A stretch of 64,000 bases of DNA from GCA-2731375 sp964631725 (GCA_964631725.1 CAZVYX010000015.1:1-64000); one strand, 5' to 3'. Shown: positions 16,898-25,786, counted from the stretch's first letter. A program made the numbers and translations. Notes: generated by a model from the sequence alone, not told the origin.

Positions 16898-17030
16898 GCC
16901 CCCAATCTGTCGTCGGACCTGAGAGAGTTCGTCCCGCCATCACGGATCGGCGGAACTTAGCCCCTTCGGTGAAGCGCGATTAATGTCTTCGGATAGATCC
17001 CCCAAACACATTCGTGGCCGCGCCTGCTTT
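16898..17030 (-). ncRNA. Glycine riboswitch, second aptamer
   Basis: Read on the minus strand, the leader continues after aptamer 1 with ACCGAAGGGGCTAAG (16956-16970), then CTCTCTCAGGT (about 16917-16927) and GACAGATTGGG (16901-16911). These are the conserved core blocks of a glycine aptamer, though slightly less canonical than in aptamer 1 (CTAAG in place of CAAG). The 3' edge lies about 60 bases before the gcvT start. Exact boundaries are approximate. Confidence 0.8.
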
Positions 17031-17143
17031 CCAGAGTGACATCCCCTCGCGGTCCATGGGCCTGAGAGTTTGCGGGGTGCTTGCTCCTTCGGCGCCGGCC
17101 GAAACATCGGCCGGGCTCTCCCGCGAGGTTCATCTGTCTGGCC
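17031..17143 (-). ncRNA. Glycine riboswitch, first aptamer (gcvT element)
   Basis: The minus strand holds GCGGGAGAGCC, a GC-rich hairpin around GGCCGATGTTTCGGCC, then GCCGAAGGAGCAAG (17080-17093), AAACTCTCAGG (17061-17071), GGACCGCGAGG and the closing CTCTGG (17031-17036), which can pair with CCAGA near 17137-17141. This is the standard gcvT glycine aptamer. With the second aptamer it makes a tandem, cooperative-type glycine sensor. Confidence 0.92.
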
Positions 17144-17184
17144 GTTCGCGCCGGCACCACATACCAGCCGCAAACGCTGTGGGA

Positions 17185-17212
17185 ATGATAGGCCGGGCGG
17201 GCGCAGAGTCAA
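17185..17212 (-). promoter_or_regulatory. Sigma70-type promoter of the gcv operon
   Basis: On the minus strand, TTGACT (17207-17212) and TATCAT (17185-17190) are separated by 16 bases, five of six matches to each consensus box. The predicted start, near 17178, is about 35 bases before aptamer 1, so the transcript would contain both aptamers. Confidence 0.65.
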
Positions 17213-17301
17213 CGATGCATTGCCGGGATCCGGGGAATTCGTGCTCCGGTGCGCCATTCAGCACGGAACCAGAAATATCGGCCGCAACCAATAAGCCGGA
17301 T

Positions 17302-17853
17302 CTAGTAGCGCCGGCCCCGATTCTGCTGCAATTGCTGCTCCGAAACTTGCAAGCCGACGATGACTTCATAGTCGGCACCCTGTTCGCCCTTCTTCAAGAA
17401 AATCGTCTGGTCGATTTCCTCCCGCACCCCGGCACGGCGCCGGCCGCCGCGAAATTCGATCTCGCTTTGGAAGACTTTCTTGGCGACGATATTTTGCGCC
17501 CTGTCGATGATGGCGACAAAGAAGGGCACCTGCGCGCCGCCGCCGGAGGAGGCGGGGCCGCGCTGCGCCACGATGTCGATTTTGGCCTCCACCCGCACGC
17601 GGTTTTCGACATATTTGCAGCCCGATTTGATATCCTGAACCCTGGCTTCATACATCACATCAATGAGATCCCGGCCCGGCCCGTCACGATATTTCGTCAT
17701 CTTGGCGGCGTCGTTCAGCAGTGCGACCGGTGGGCAGACCTTGGGGTTGCTTGATGGAAACAAGCTGCAAGACGAAAGCAACAAGGCGCCGGCAAGGATC
17801 AGGGCGGCCTTACCGCCGATATTGCGAAATCTCTTCATATTTATCATGCTCAT
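17302..17853 (-). CDS. Predicted lipoprotein, function unknown
   Basis: A 183-residue protein with a lipoprotein signal: basic MKRFRNIGGK, a hydrophobic stretch and lipobox LLSSC with Cys29. The residue after Cys is Ser, which favours outer-membrane sorting. The remainder is a beta-rich domain with DIVAQRGPASSGGG and VPFFVAIIDRAQNIVAKKVF, ending in a Gln/Arg-rich tail. I do not recognise a characterised family. It is divergent from ispH (96 bases between starts). In-frame ATGs at 17853, 17847 and 17838 are all possible; none has a clear ribosome site. Confidence 0.75.
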   Translation of the reverse strand: MSMINMKRFRNIGGKAALILAGALLLSSCSLFPSSNPKVCPPVALLNDAAKMTKYRDGPGRDLIDVMYEARVQDIKSGCKYVENRVRVEAKIDIVAQRGPASSGGGAQVPFFVAIIDRAQNIVAKKVFQSEIEFRGGRRRAGVREEIDQTIFLKKGEQGADYEVIVGLQVSEQQLQQNRGRRY

Positions 17854-17949
17854 TCGCGGATCACGCTAATACATCATGCGCCAACTTGTACCAGAGCGCA
17901 TTCGGAGTATATAGGGCCATTCCACTGCGATGCGGACATATTGGACGAC

Positions 17950-18927
17950 ATGAGCAAACAAGCGATCACGATCCTGCTGGCGGCGCCGCGCGGCTTCTGC
18001 GCCGGCGTCGATAGGGCTATTCAGATTGTTGAATTGGCCCTGCAACGCTATGGCAAGCCCATCTATGTCCGCCACGAGATCGTCCATAACCGCTATGTGG
18101 TCGAGGGGTTGGAGCGGCGGGGCGCGATTTTCGTCGATGAACTGGATCAGGTGCCCGATGGCGGCATGGTCATATTTTCCGCCCATGGGGTCGCGAAATC
18201 CGTGCCCGAGGAAGCCAGGAACCGGGGCCTGTCGTTTCTCGACGCCACCTGTCCGCTGGTCACGAAGGTGCACCGGGAGGCGGAGAACCACCATGCCAAG
18301 GGCCGTCATGTGGTCATGTTGGGCCATGCCGGCCATCCCGAGGCCGTGGGCACCATGGGGCAATTGCCACCCGGCGAAATAACCTTGTTGCAATCGGCGG
18401 ACGAAGCAGCGGCTTTCACACCGCCCGATAGCGCGCAAGTCGCCTATATCACCCAGACCACCCTGTCGGTGGACGACACAGCCGCCGCCGTTGAGGTCCT
18501 TGGTCAGCGCTTTCCCGATCTAGCGGGTCCGCGCAAGGCCGATATCTGCTATGCCACCACCAATCGGCAGGCGGCGGTCAAGGCCATCGCGGGACGCTGC
18601 GACGGCCTGATCGTTATCGGCGCGCCGAATTCATCGAACTCCAAGCGCCTGGTGGAAGTGGCGGACGGCGCCGGCTGCGGCTACAGCCGTCTGATCCAGC
18701 GCGCCGACGATATCGTCTGGGAAGATCTGGCGGGGCGGAATTGCATCGGCATATCGGCCGGTGCATCGGCACCGGAGGTGCTGGTGGAAGAGGTTCTGGA
18801 TGCGTTTCGTGCGCGTTTTGCCGTGACCATGGAGCAGATTTCAGTGGCGAACGAGGATATGGAGTTCAAGCTGCCGGCGGAGTTGCGCGCGCCGGAGCCG
18901 GCGGCGGAACCGAAGTCGGGGCAATAG
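17950..18927 (+). CDS. ispH: 4-hydroxy-3-methylbut-2-enyl diphosphate reductase
   Basis: A 325-residue iron-sulfur enzyme, last step of the MEP isoprenoid route, making IPP and DMAPP. The three cluster cysteines are in PRGFCAG (Cys17), DATCPLVTKVH and ADICYATTNRQ. NSSNSKRL and the second-half GISAGASAPE are family marks. ATG 17950 is preferred over a TTG three codons earlier. It leads a compact run ispH-thrB-rnhA-M20 peptidase (gaps of 5, 16 and 6 bases). Confidence 0.97.
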   Translation: MSKQAITILLAAPRGFCAGVDRAIQIVELALQRYGKPIYVRHEIVHNRYVVEGLERRGAIFVDELDQVPDGGMVIFSAHGVAKSVPEEARNRGLSFLDATCPLVTKVHREAENHHAKGRHVVMLGHAGHPEAVGTMGQLPPGEITLLQSADEAAAFTPPDSAQVAYITQTTLSVDDTAAAVEVLGQRFPDLAGPRKADICYATTNRQAAVKAIAGRCDGLIVIGAPNSSNSKRLVEVADGAGCGYSRLIQRADDIVWEDLAGRNCIGISAGASAPEVLVEEVLDAFRARFAVTMEQISVANEDMEFKLPAELRAPEPAAEPKSGQ

Positions 18928-18932
18928 CGGTC

Positions 18933-19895
18933 ATGGCGGTCTACACCGAAATCGACGACGAAGAGCTACGCGCGTTCGTGGCCGAGTACGACATTGGCAC
19001 GGTCACGGGCTGCAAGGGCATCGCGGAGGGCGTGGAAAACACCAACTATCTGCTGCAGACCGATCGCGACAGCTATATTCTGACGATCTATGAAAAGCGG
19101 GTGGATCCCGACGATCTGCCGTTTTTTCTCGGCCTTCTGGATCATCTCGCCAGCCGCGGCGTACCCTGCCCGCCGACCATTCATGGCCGCGACGGCCGCG
19201 CCCTCCGGGAAGTGGCGGGCAAGCCGGCCGCCGTCGTCACCTTCCTGCAGGGGATCTGGCCCAAGCGGCCCAGGGCGGACCATTGCGCGGAAGTCGGCGC
19301 CGCCCTGGCGCGCATGCATATCGCCGGCCTGGACTTTCCCCATACCCGGCACAATTCACTGTCCCTGGACGGCTGGGCGCAGTTGGTCGAGGCGACCGCA
19401 TCCCGCGCCGACGAAGTCGCCTCCGGCCTGGGCGCGGAAATCGACCGGGAGTATGAGTATCTTTCCAGCCATTGGCCGATCGATCTGCCCAATGGGGTCA
19501 TCCACGCGGACCTGTTTCCCGATAATGTCTTTTTCATGGGCGACAGGCTGACCGGGCTGATCGATTTCTATTTCGCCTGTACAGATGCCCTGGCGTATGA
19601 CCTGGCGATCTGTCTCAACGCCTGGTGTTTCGAGCGCGGGGCGGAATTCAATATTACCAAGGCCCGGCGCCTGCTGTCCGCCTACCGGGATGTACGCCCG
19701 GTCAACGAGGCCGAATTGGAAGCCCTGCCCCTGCTGGCCCGCGGCTCCGCCCTGAGGTTCCTTTTGACCCGCCTGTACGATTGGCTGAACCAGGTCGACG
19801 GCGCCATGGTCAAGCCAAAGGACCCGTTGGAATACCTGCACAAGATGCGCTTTCACCGCCGCATCGGCAGCCCCGGCGCGTATGGTTTGGACTAG
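18933..19895 (+). CDS. thrB: Homoserine kinase (aminoglycoside-phosphotransferase fold)
   Basis: A 320-residue kinase phosphorylating homoserine in threonine synthesis, of the APH-like type found in alphaproteobacteria rather than the GHMP type of enterics. The opening YTEIDDEELRAFV and EGVENTNYLLQT, the catalytic loop VIHADLFPDN and LIDFYFACTD (metal-binding Asp) identify it. The start is ATG 18933, 5 bases after the ispH stop. Confidence 0.95.
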   Translation: MAVYTEIDDEELRAFVAEYDIGTVTGCKGIAEGVENTNYLLQTDRDSYILTIYEKRVDPDDLPFFLGLLDHLASRGVPCPPTIHGRDGRALREVAGKPAAVVTFLQGIWPKRPRADHCAEVGAALARMHIAGLDFPHTRHNSLSLDGWAQLVEATASRADEVASGLGAEIDREYEYLSSHWPIDLPNGVIHADLFPDNVFFMGDRLTGLIDFYFACTDALAYDLAICLNAWCFERGAEFNITKARRLLSAYRDVRPVNEAELEALPLLARGSALRFLLTRLYDWLNQVDGAMVKPKDPLEYLHKMRFHRRIGSPGAYGLD

Positions 19896-19911
19896 AAACC
19901 CGGAATGAAGA

Positions 19912-20352
19912 ATGGATGAGGTGACCATCTATACCGACGGCGCCTGCTCGGGCAATCCCGGCCCGGGCGGATGGGGTGCCCTGTTGCAGTTCGGCGAGCA
20001 TGAGCGGGAGCTGAAGGGGGGCGAACCATCGACCACCAACAACCGCATGGAACTTGTCGCCGCAATCGAGGCGTTGGAGGCTCTGAAGCGGCCCTGTCTG
20101 GTCAATCTGCATACCGACAGCACATATTTGCGTGACGGCATCACCAAATGGATTGAAAAATGGAAACGCAATGGCTGGAAGACCGCGGCCAAGAAACCGG
20201 TCAAGAATGTCGATCTGTGGCTGCGCCTGGAGGAGGCCATCGCCCGGCACGAGATCAACTGGCACTGGGTCAAGGGCCATGCCGGCGACCCCGGCAACGA
20301 GGCGGCGGATGCCCTGGCGCGGCAAGGCTTGGACGCCTACGGGCGACCGTGA
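19912..20352 (+). CDS. rnhA: Ribonuclease HI
   Basis: A 146-residue enzyme that cleaves RNA in RNA-DNA hybrids. The four metal-binding acids are visible: Asp in YTDGACSGNPGPGGWG, Glu in NNRMELVA, Asp in LHTDSTYL and Asp in GDPGNEAADALA. The hybrid-binding basic protrusion WIEKWKRNGWK is present. Together with rnhB at 33071 the cell has both RNase H types. Confidence 0.97.
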   Translation: MDEVTIYTDGACSGNPGPGGWGALLQFGEHERELKGGEPSTTNNRMELVAAIEALEALKRPCLVNLHTDSTYLRDGITKWIEKWKRNGWKTAAKKPVKNVDLWLRLEEAIARHEINWHWVKGHAGDPGNEAADALARQGLDAYGRP

Positions 20353-20358
20353 TCCGCC

Positions 20359-21510
20359 ATGGTCATTGACGCCCTGAATTTCGACGCCGAGGAAATTGCC
20401 GCCGCGATCGCCGAATGGGCCGGTATCGAAAGCCCCAGTACCGACCCCGCCGCCGTCAACCGGATGTTGGACCTGGCGGAAAAGACCATGACGGCCATGG
20501 GTGCCGGGATCGAACGGACGCCGGGACGGGATGGCCATGGCGACGTCGTGAAGGCCTTCTTCAATTTTGATCATCCGGCCGGAACGCCGGGGATACTGGT
20601 CCTTGGTCATCTCGATACGGTTCATCTGGCCGGCACCCTGGCGGACGAACTGCCGGTAAGGCGTGATGACGATCAGCTATTCGGGCCCGGCGTGCTGGAC
20701 ATGAAGGGCGGGATGTATCTGGCCTGTCATGCGGTGGAAAAACTGTTGGCCCTGCGTGGCCGCCTGAACCTGCCGGTGACCTTCATGTTCATTCCGGACG
20801 AGGAAATCGGCAGCCCCTCCACCCGGTCATTGATCGAGGATGCGGCCAGGGCGAACAGATATGTCCTGGTGCCGGAACCGGGGCGGGAAGCGCATTTCGT
20901 CACCGGCCGCCATGCCTTCCTGCGCTACAAGATCCATGCCCATGGCAAGCCCGCCCATGCCGGCCATGCGGTGGGCGTGGGCCGCAGCGCGATCAGCGTC
21001 ATGGCGCGCCTGATTGCGGAAATCGAGGGCTACTCCGACGTTGCCCGTGAAATCACCTACCGCGTGGGCAATATCCAGGGCGGCACATTCGTCAATGTCA
21101 TCCCCGCAGCCTGTCACGCCGAAGTGCTGTGCGTTGCCCCCAGCGACGCGGCCTTCACGGAGATCCAGGCCCGTATGTCCGCCATAACTTCACCCGACCC
21201 GGACGTCCGGGTGGAGGTTGAAGCCGGCCCAATCCGGCCGCTGTTCCAAGCCCACGACGGCACCATGGAGTTGCTGGGGGTGGCCCAGCGGGTGGCCCGC
21301 GATGTCGGCCTGGAGCTGGATCATGGCCAGTTCGGCGGCGGCAGTGACGGCAATTTCACCGGCGCCCTTGGCGTGCCCACCCTGGACGGCCTGGGCGTCG
21401 TTGGCGGCGGTGTCCATACCAAGCAGGAGCACCTGCTGGTCTCCTCCCTGGTGCCCCGCGCCAGGCTTTTCGCCGGCCTGGTGGCCGCCCTGTCCGACCG
21501 AAACGCATAG
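20359..21510 (+). CDS. M20 family metallopeptidase (carboxypeptidase G2-like)
   Basis: A 383-residue dizinc hydrolase. Ligands and catalytic acids appear in LGHLDTVH, GPGVLDMKGG (bridging Asp), PDEEIGS (general base Glu), PEPGR and the C-terminal GGGVHTKQEH. A dimerisation domain lies between about 180 and 290. It is closest in look to the glutamate carboxypeptidase/ArgE/DapE subgroup; the cleaved substrate is unknown. No signal peptide, so cytoplasmic. It starts 6 bases after rnhA and is likely co-transcribed. Confidence 0.88.
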   Translation: MVIDALNFDAEEIAAAIAEWAGIESPSTDPAAVNRMLDLAEKTMTAMGAGIERTPGRDGHGDVVKAFFNFDHPAGTPGILVLGHLDTVHLAGTLADELPVRRDDDQLFGPGVLDMKGGMYLACHAVEKLLALRGRLNLPVTFMFIPDEEIGSPSTRSLIEDAARANRYVLVPEPGREAHFVTGRHAFLRYKIHAHGKPAHAGHAVGVGRSAISVMARLIAEIEGYSDVAREITYRVGNIQGGTFVNVIPAACHAEVLCVAPSDAAFTEIQARMSAITSPDPDVRVEVEAGPIRPLFQAHDGTMELLGVAQRVARDVGLELDHGQFGGGSDGNFTGALGVPTLDGLGVVGGGVHTKQEHLLVSSLVPRARLFAGLVAALSDRNA

Positions 21511-21594
21511 ACGGCACCAAAACGGTTCGAAACGGCCCGGAACGACTTGCCTTGCCGCGTTGCGGCAGCGCATTGGCTATTCTACAGTTGCGTG

Positions 21595-23109
21595 ATGAGT
21601 ACCTCCGAGACGGTTGCGGTCTCGCAGTCCGGGCCGGCCAACCGGGCCATCATTCTGTTGACGGTGTCTCTTTGCACCATGCTGTACGCGTTGACCATGA
21701 CCATCGTCAACGTGGTCTTGCCGCAGTTGCAGGGCGCCCTGTCGGCAACGCCGGATCAGATTTCCTGGGTCGTTACCTTGAACGTGTTGGCGACGGCGAT
21801 CGTAACGCCGATGACCGGCTGGATGGTGGCACGGTTCGGCCAGCGCCAGGTGTTGATCTGGTCGGTCGTTGGCTTTTCCGTCTTCTCATTGCTGTGCGCC
21901 ACGGCGACGACCTTGCCGCCGCTGCTGCTCTATCGCATCGGCCAGGGCGCCCTGGGCGCGCCGCTGGTGCCGCTGGCCCAGGCGATCATTGTCGCCAACT
22001 ATCCGCCGGCGCAGCGGGCCATGGCCCAGGGCGTGTTCGGCATGTCGGTCGTCATCGGCCCGGCCATCGCCCCGGCACTGGGCGGCTACCTGGCCGAGGA
22101 ATACGGCTGGCGTTGGATTTTTCTGCTGATCCTGCCGCTGGGCCTCGTCGCCTTGGTTGGCGTGCTGGCGTTCATCCGCGATGGCGGCAGGCAGGCAGGC
22201 ACCCGGCTCGACTGGACCGGCTTTATCCTGTTGTCCCTGGCGGTCAGTGCCCTGCAGTTCCTCATGGACCGGGGCCAACGGCTTGACTGGTTCGAGTCCG
22301 AACTGGTCATCCTGCTGGTCGCCGTCATGGGCCTGACCTTCTATCTGTATGTGGTGCACACGGCGACGGCGGAGCGGCCGTTCATCAGTCCCGCGCTTTT
22401 TCTTGACCGCAATTTCTCGGTCGGGCTGTTTCTGGTTTTCGTCTACGGCATGTTGAACCTGACGCCGCTGGTGCTGTTGCCGTCGCTGTTGCAGAACCTG
22501 ATGGGTTTCCCCGACAGCCTGATCGGCACCCTGCTGGGAACCCGGGGCGGCGGCATGGTGTTTGGCTTTCTCGCCGCTTCGCGCATGGGCCGGCTCGACC
22601 CGCGCATCGGCATCGTCCTCGGCCTTGGCCTGATCGGCCTGAGCGGTTGGTGGACGGCCGGCTTCGATTTCAATGTCTCGGCCCTGGAGGTCGGCTGGAT
22701 CGGCATCGTGCAGGGCTTCGGCTGCGGCCTGATGTGGGTACCGCTGTCAGTGGTCACCTTCGCTACCCTGCCCGACCGGCTGTTGCCCGATGCCTCGGCG
22801 ATCTTTCATTTGCTGCGCAATTTCGGCAGCAGCATATTCATTTCCCTCAGCGTACTGACCATCGTGCGCAGCGGCAGCGTCGCCTACGCCGAGATCAGCG
22901 AAACCGTTAACCCGTCCAACGCGGCCCTTGCCTTCGACAGCCTGCGCGGCCTGTGGAGCGTCGATACTGCCCACGGCCTGGGCGCCCTGGCCGGCGAGGT
23001 CGGCCGCCAGGCCTCGCTGATCGGTTACACCAACGCCTTCCTGATGTACGCCCTGGCCTGCGTCGCCGCCCTGCCCTTAATGCTGTTCATCAAGATCAAG
23101 CAGCGTTGA
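21595..23109 (+). CDS. DHA2 family MFS multidrug efflux transporter (EmrB/QacA type)
   Basis: A 504-residue inner-membrane protein with about 14 hydrophobic segments. The motif between helices 2 and 3 is TGWMVARFGQRQVL and the helix 5 motif C region reads SVVIGPAIAPALGGYLAE; both are typical of drug/proton antiporters of the DHA2 group. ATG 21595 is preferred to upstream in-frame codons. No membrane-fusion (EmrA) or TetR gene is adjacent, so a tripartite pump would need partners elsewhere. A strong terminator follows. Confidence 0.9.
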   Translation: MSTSETVAVSQSGPANRAIILLTVSLCTMLYALTMTIVNVVLPQLQGALSATPDQISWVVTLNVLATAIVTPMTGWMVARFGQRQVLIWSVVGFSVFSLLCATATTLPPLLLYRIGQGALGAPLVPLAQAIIVANYPPAQRAMAQGVFGMSVVIGPAIAPALGGYLAEEYGWRWIFLLILPLGLVALVGVLAFIRDGGRQAGTRLDWTGFILLSLAVSALQFLMDRGQRLDWFESELVILLVAVMGLTFYLYVVHTATAERPFISPALFLDRNFSVGLFLVFVYGMLNLTPLVLLPSLLQNLMGFPDSLIGTLLGTRGGGMVFGFLAASRMGRLDPRIGIVLGLGLIGLSGWWTAGFDFNVSALEVGWIGIVQGFGCGLMWVPLSVVTFATLPDRLLPDASAIFHLLRNFGSSIFISLSVLTIVRSGSVAYAEISETVNPSNAALAFDSLRGLWSVDTAHGLGALAGEVGRQASLIGYTNAFLMYALACVAALPLMLFIKIKQR

Positions 23110-23138
23110 GAGGCCGTGGATCGCCAAGCCGCAACAAA

Positions 23139-23170
23139 AAACCCCGCCCGAGGGCGGGGTTTCTTAAGCT
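23139..23170. terminator. Intrinsic terminator between convergent MFS and atp genes
   Basis: AAACCCCGCCC and GGGCGGGGTTT form a 10-11 bp GC stem with a tiny loop. It is flanked by TTTCTT on the plus side and by a run of six As that reads as Us on the minus side, so it can stop transcription from both directions. Confidence 0.9.
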
Positions 23171-23187
23171 TCCAGTGCCAGATCTGA

Positions 23188-23667
23188 TCAGTTCAGATGC
23201 CGGCCCAAATCCGCTGTTGCCGTGGCGATCAGGGCATCGGCCCGCTCGCCCTTGACTTGCTGGGCCACAACCGCCGTGGCGGCGGAGATGGCGATTTCGA
23301 TGGCGGCGTCGCGGACTTCCTTCTCCGCCTGCGCCTCGGCCATGGCGATCTTGTCCAGGGCCGACTGCTGCCGCCTGGCGATGGCCTCGTCCAGCTTTTT
23401 CGCCGCGATATCGGCCTCGCGCAACGCCTCTTCCTTGGCATACGCGATGATTTCCTCGGCCTCGGAGAGGGCATCGCGCTGCTTGCGCTCGTAATTGGCC
23501 AGCAATGCCTGGGCTTCCTCGCGCAACTGCCGCGCGGCCTCCAGATCATCGCTGATCTTTTGCGCCCGGTCGTCCAGGGCCTTGGTCAGCATGCCCGGGA
23601 CCTTGAGGTAGAACAGAATGGCGACGAAAAGCAAAAAGGCCGCGCCGACCCAAAATGTCGCGTCCAT
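23188..23667 (-). CDS. atpF: ATP synthase FO subunit b
   Basis: A 159-residue peripheral-stalk subunit: one N-terminal membrane helix (about 5-25, WVGAAFLLFVAILFYLKVP) followed by a long, highly charged Ala-rich helix that dimerises with b'. It is last in the FO block, 3 bases after the b' gene. The F1 genes are not in the window, as usual for alphaproteobacteria where FO and F1 operons are separate. Confidence 0.95.
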   Translation of the reverse strand: MDATFWVGAAFLLFVAILFYLKVPGMLTKALDDRAQKISDDLEAARQLREEAQALLANYERKQRDALSEAEEIIAYAKEEALREADIAAKKLDEAIARRQQSALDKIAMAEAQAEKEVRDAAIEIAISAATAVVAQQVKGERADALIATATADLGRHLN

Positions 23668-23670
23668 CAG

Positions 23671-24183
23671 CTAGCTCCCACTCGCGTTTTCTTGCTCGGC
23701 GTTTCCGAGGGCGGAATCGACCGCCGCCGCGACATCAGCCGCTTCGACAGTGCCATCAAGCAGACGCTCGGCCGCCGCCTGGGCCAGCTCGGTGGCGACA
23801 CCGCGCAGCTCGGTCAAGGCATCGTTTTTGGCCGCGGCCACACGTTCGGCAGCGGCAGCGGCTTCCGCCGCCAGGGCCTCGGCCACCTCGGCGTTACGCT
23901 TTTCCGCCGCCGCGGCCGCTTCCGCACCGGCCTGGGCGATGGTCGCCTGCGCCTGGGCGCGGGCATCGGCCAGGGCCGCTTCGTATTCGCTGATCACGGT
24001 CTCGGCTTGCGCCTTTAGCTGCGCCGCCTGGTCCAGGTCATCGGCTATCCTGCCGTGCCGGGTTTCCAGAACGTTGGCCACGCGCGGCAGTGCCACCCGG
24101 GCCATCAGCAGATAAAGCGCGATAAAGGAAATCACCAGCCACACCATCTGTGGCGCGAAATCCTCCATCCAAAATTGAGGCAT
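23671..24183 (-). CDS. atpG: ATP synthase FO subunit b'
   Basis: A 170-residue second stalk subunit: membrane helix at about 12-32 (MVWLVISFIALYLLMARVALP), then a long Ala/Glu coiled coil. A pair of unequal b subunits is the norm in photosynthetic and many alphaproteobacterial lineages. The opening MPQFWMEDFAPQ is typical of b'. It precedes atpF by 3 bases. Confidence 0.94.
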   Translation of the reverse strand: MPQFWMEDFAPQMVWLVISFIALYLLMARVALPRVANVLETRHGRIADDLDQAAQLKAQAETVISEYEAALADARAQAQATIAQAGAEAAAAAEKRNAEVAEALAAEAAAAAERVAAAKNDALTELRGVATELAQAAAERLLDGTVEAADVAAAVDSALGNAEQENASGS

Positions 24184-24291
24184 GGTCTCGCTCCGTTCTA
24201 ACTTCCTGCCGTCCCAACACCTCTACAAGTATGGAGGTGCGCCGGAACAGATTTCGCTGCTGGGCTCAAATGCGCTGGGCCCAGCAGCAGA

Positions 24292-24519
24292 CTAGAAGAC
24301 GAACAGGATGATCAACGCGACGACCAGCGCGAACAGGGCGATGGCCTCGGTCAAGGCAAAGCCCAGAATAACCCGGCCAAAGACGGCCTGGGCCGCACCG
24401 GGGTTGCGCATGGCACCGGCAACGTAGTTACCGAAAATCAGGCCAATACCGATACCCGCACCGCCCATGGCGATAGCAGCAAGACCGGCACCAATCAGCT
24501 TCGCAGCAGCTGGATCCAT
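24292..24519 (-). CDS. atpE: ATP synthase FO subunit c
   Basis: A 75-residue hairpin of two membrane helices forming the rotor ring. The ion-binding carboxylate is Glu in FALTEAIALFAL in helix 2; the loop AMRNPGA is standard. The sodium-type Gln in helix 1 is absent, so it should be proton-driven. The flanking gaps (77 and 108 bases) are the widest in this operon and could hold stoichiometry signals for the high c-subunit demand. Confidence 0.97.
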   Translation of the reverse strand: MDPAAAKLIGAGLAAIAMGGAGIGIGLIFGNYVAGAMRNPGAAQAVFGRVILGFALTEAIALFALVVALIILFVF

Positions 24520-24597
24520 GATTCAAATTCCTTCGTTTTCTAGAGAGTGGATGGGATTGGCTAACATAATGACTAAGGTATCTGGTCCGGCCCCGGA

Positions 24598-25347
24598 TCA
24601 ATGCTCCAAATGAATGGCATCATTGAGGTAGAGGCAGGTCAGAATGGTGAAGACGTAGGCCTGCAGCACGGCGATGGCGACTTCCAGGCCGGTCAGGGCG
24701 ACAATCAGGGCAAACGGCAAAACGCCGAAGACGCCCATCTGCACAACAAACGCGCCAAACACCTTCAACATGGTGTGGCCAGCGGTCATGTTGGCGAACA
24801 GGCGGACCGAATGGCTGATCGGCCGCATGAAATAGGACAGCACCTCGATCGGAACAACGAGGAAAAGCATCACCAGGGGCACGCCCTTGGGCACGAAGAA
24901 CGACAGGAAATGCGTCCCGTGCTTGGTAATGCCGATGAAGGTGGTGAGAATGAATACCGACAGCGCCAGGGTGATGGTGACGGCGATATGCGAGGTCACG
25001 GTATAGCTGTAGGGCAGCATGCCGAGGAGGTTGCACATGACGATGAAGCTGAACAGGGAAAACACGAAGGGGAAGTATTTCCGCCCCTCGCTGCCGATGG
25101 TTTCCTTGATCATATCGGCAATAAACTCGTACCAAAGCTCGGCCACCGACTGCCAGCGCCCCGGCACCATGGAGCGCTTGGACGTCGTAAGGACCAGGAA
25201 CAGCGTCGCCACGATAACGGCGCCGAACATAAAAGCGGCCGCCTTGGAAAACGAAATATCCAAGCCGCCCAACTGCCAATCGTTCAGCCGTCCGATGACG
25301 AACTGATGCATCGGGCTACTATGATCAATGTGGCGTTCAGCCGTCAC
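24598..25347 (-). CDS. atpB: ATP synthase FO subunit a
   Basis: A 249-residue inner-membrane stator. The essential proton-channel arginine is in ISHSVRLFANMTAGH; the final helix has LEVAIAVLQAYVFTIL. A GTG at 25347 with a GGGAGAAGGG ribosome site is the likely start; it overlaps the end of atpI by 11 bases. An internal ATG 12 codons later would give the shorter alternative. Confidence 0.96.
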   Translation of the reverse strand: MTAERHIDHSSPMHQFVIGRLNDWQLGGLDISFSKAAAFMFGAVIVATLFLVLTTSKRSMVPGRWQSVAELWYEFIADMIKETIGSEGRKYFPFVFSLFSFIVMCNLLGMLPYSYTVTSHIAVTITLALSVFILTTFIGITKHGTHFLSFFVPKGVPLVMLFLVVPIEVLSYFMRPISHSVRLFANMTAGHTMLKVFGAFVVQMGVFGVLPFALIVALTGLEVAIAVLQAYVFTILTCLYLNDAIHLEH

Positions 25348-25786
25348 GCCCTTCTCCCTTTTCCTTCTTCACCGTGAAGCCGGGTGAAGCCTTTTTCACC
25401 ACGACATCAGGCGAAGCCTGTGTACTCGCCGGCGGCTTGCGCTGCAAGGCCTCGGCCGCTTGCGCATCCATCCGCAGCGCGGTTCGCACCGCATTGTTTA
25501 TGCCCGCCGCGCCGCCAAGAAACAAGAACAGCAGCATCAGCCACGGCGTCGTCCCGAACCAATAGTCCAGGGCCCAGCCGATGGCGGTACAAACCACGAG
25601 TGCGACGACGATTTCAATAGAAATTCGCCACGCCGCGCCCAGATCGGCACCCGCCCCCCTTTCCAACGCCTCCAATTCCGCCGCCGTTTTCTCAAGCCCA
25701 GCGTTGTGGCGGGCCTTGGAGATCCTGCCACCCAATTCGTCCAAGGAAGGCTTTTCCGAGGAGGGGGGGTGTTGCGGATTGGACAT
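25337..25786 (-). CDS. atpI: AtpI/Atp1-like ATP synthase accessory protein
   Basis: A 149-residue protein with two membrane helices (about 50-70 and 77-97: IVVALVVCTAIGWALDYWFG and PWLMLLFLFLGGAAGINNAV) and a charged soluble tail. This is the AtpI family, which helps assemble the c-ring or supply magnesium. ATG 25786 is chosen; a longer reading is possible but adds no family-like sequence. It opens the FO operon. Confidence 0.88.
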   Translation of the reverse strand: MSNPQHPPSSEKPSLDELGGRISKARHNAGLEKTAAELEALERGAGADLGAAWRISIEIVVALVVCTAIGWALDYWFGTTPWLMLLFLFLGGAAGINNAVRTALRMDAQAAEALQRKPPASTQASPDVVVKKASPGFTVKKEKGEGRDG

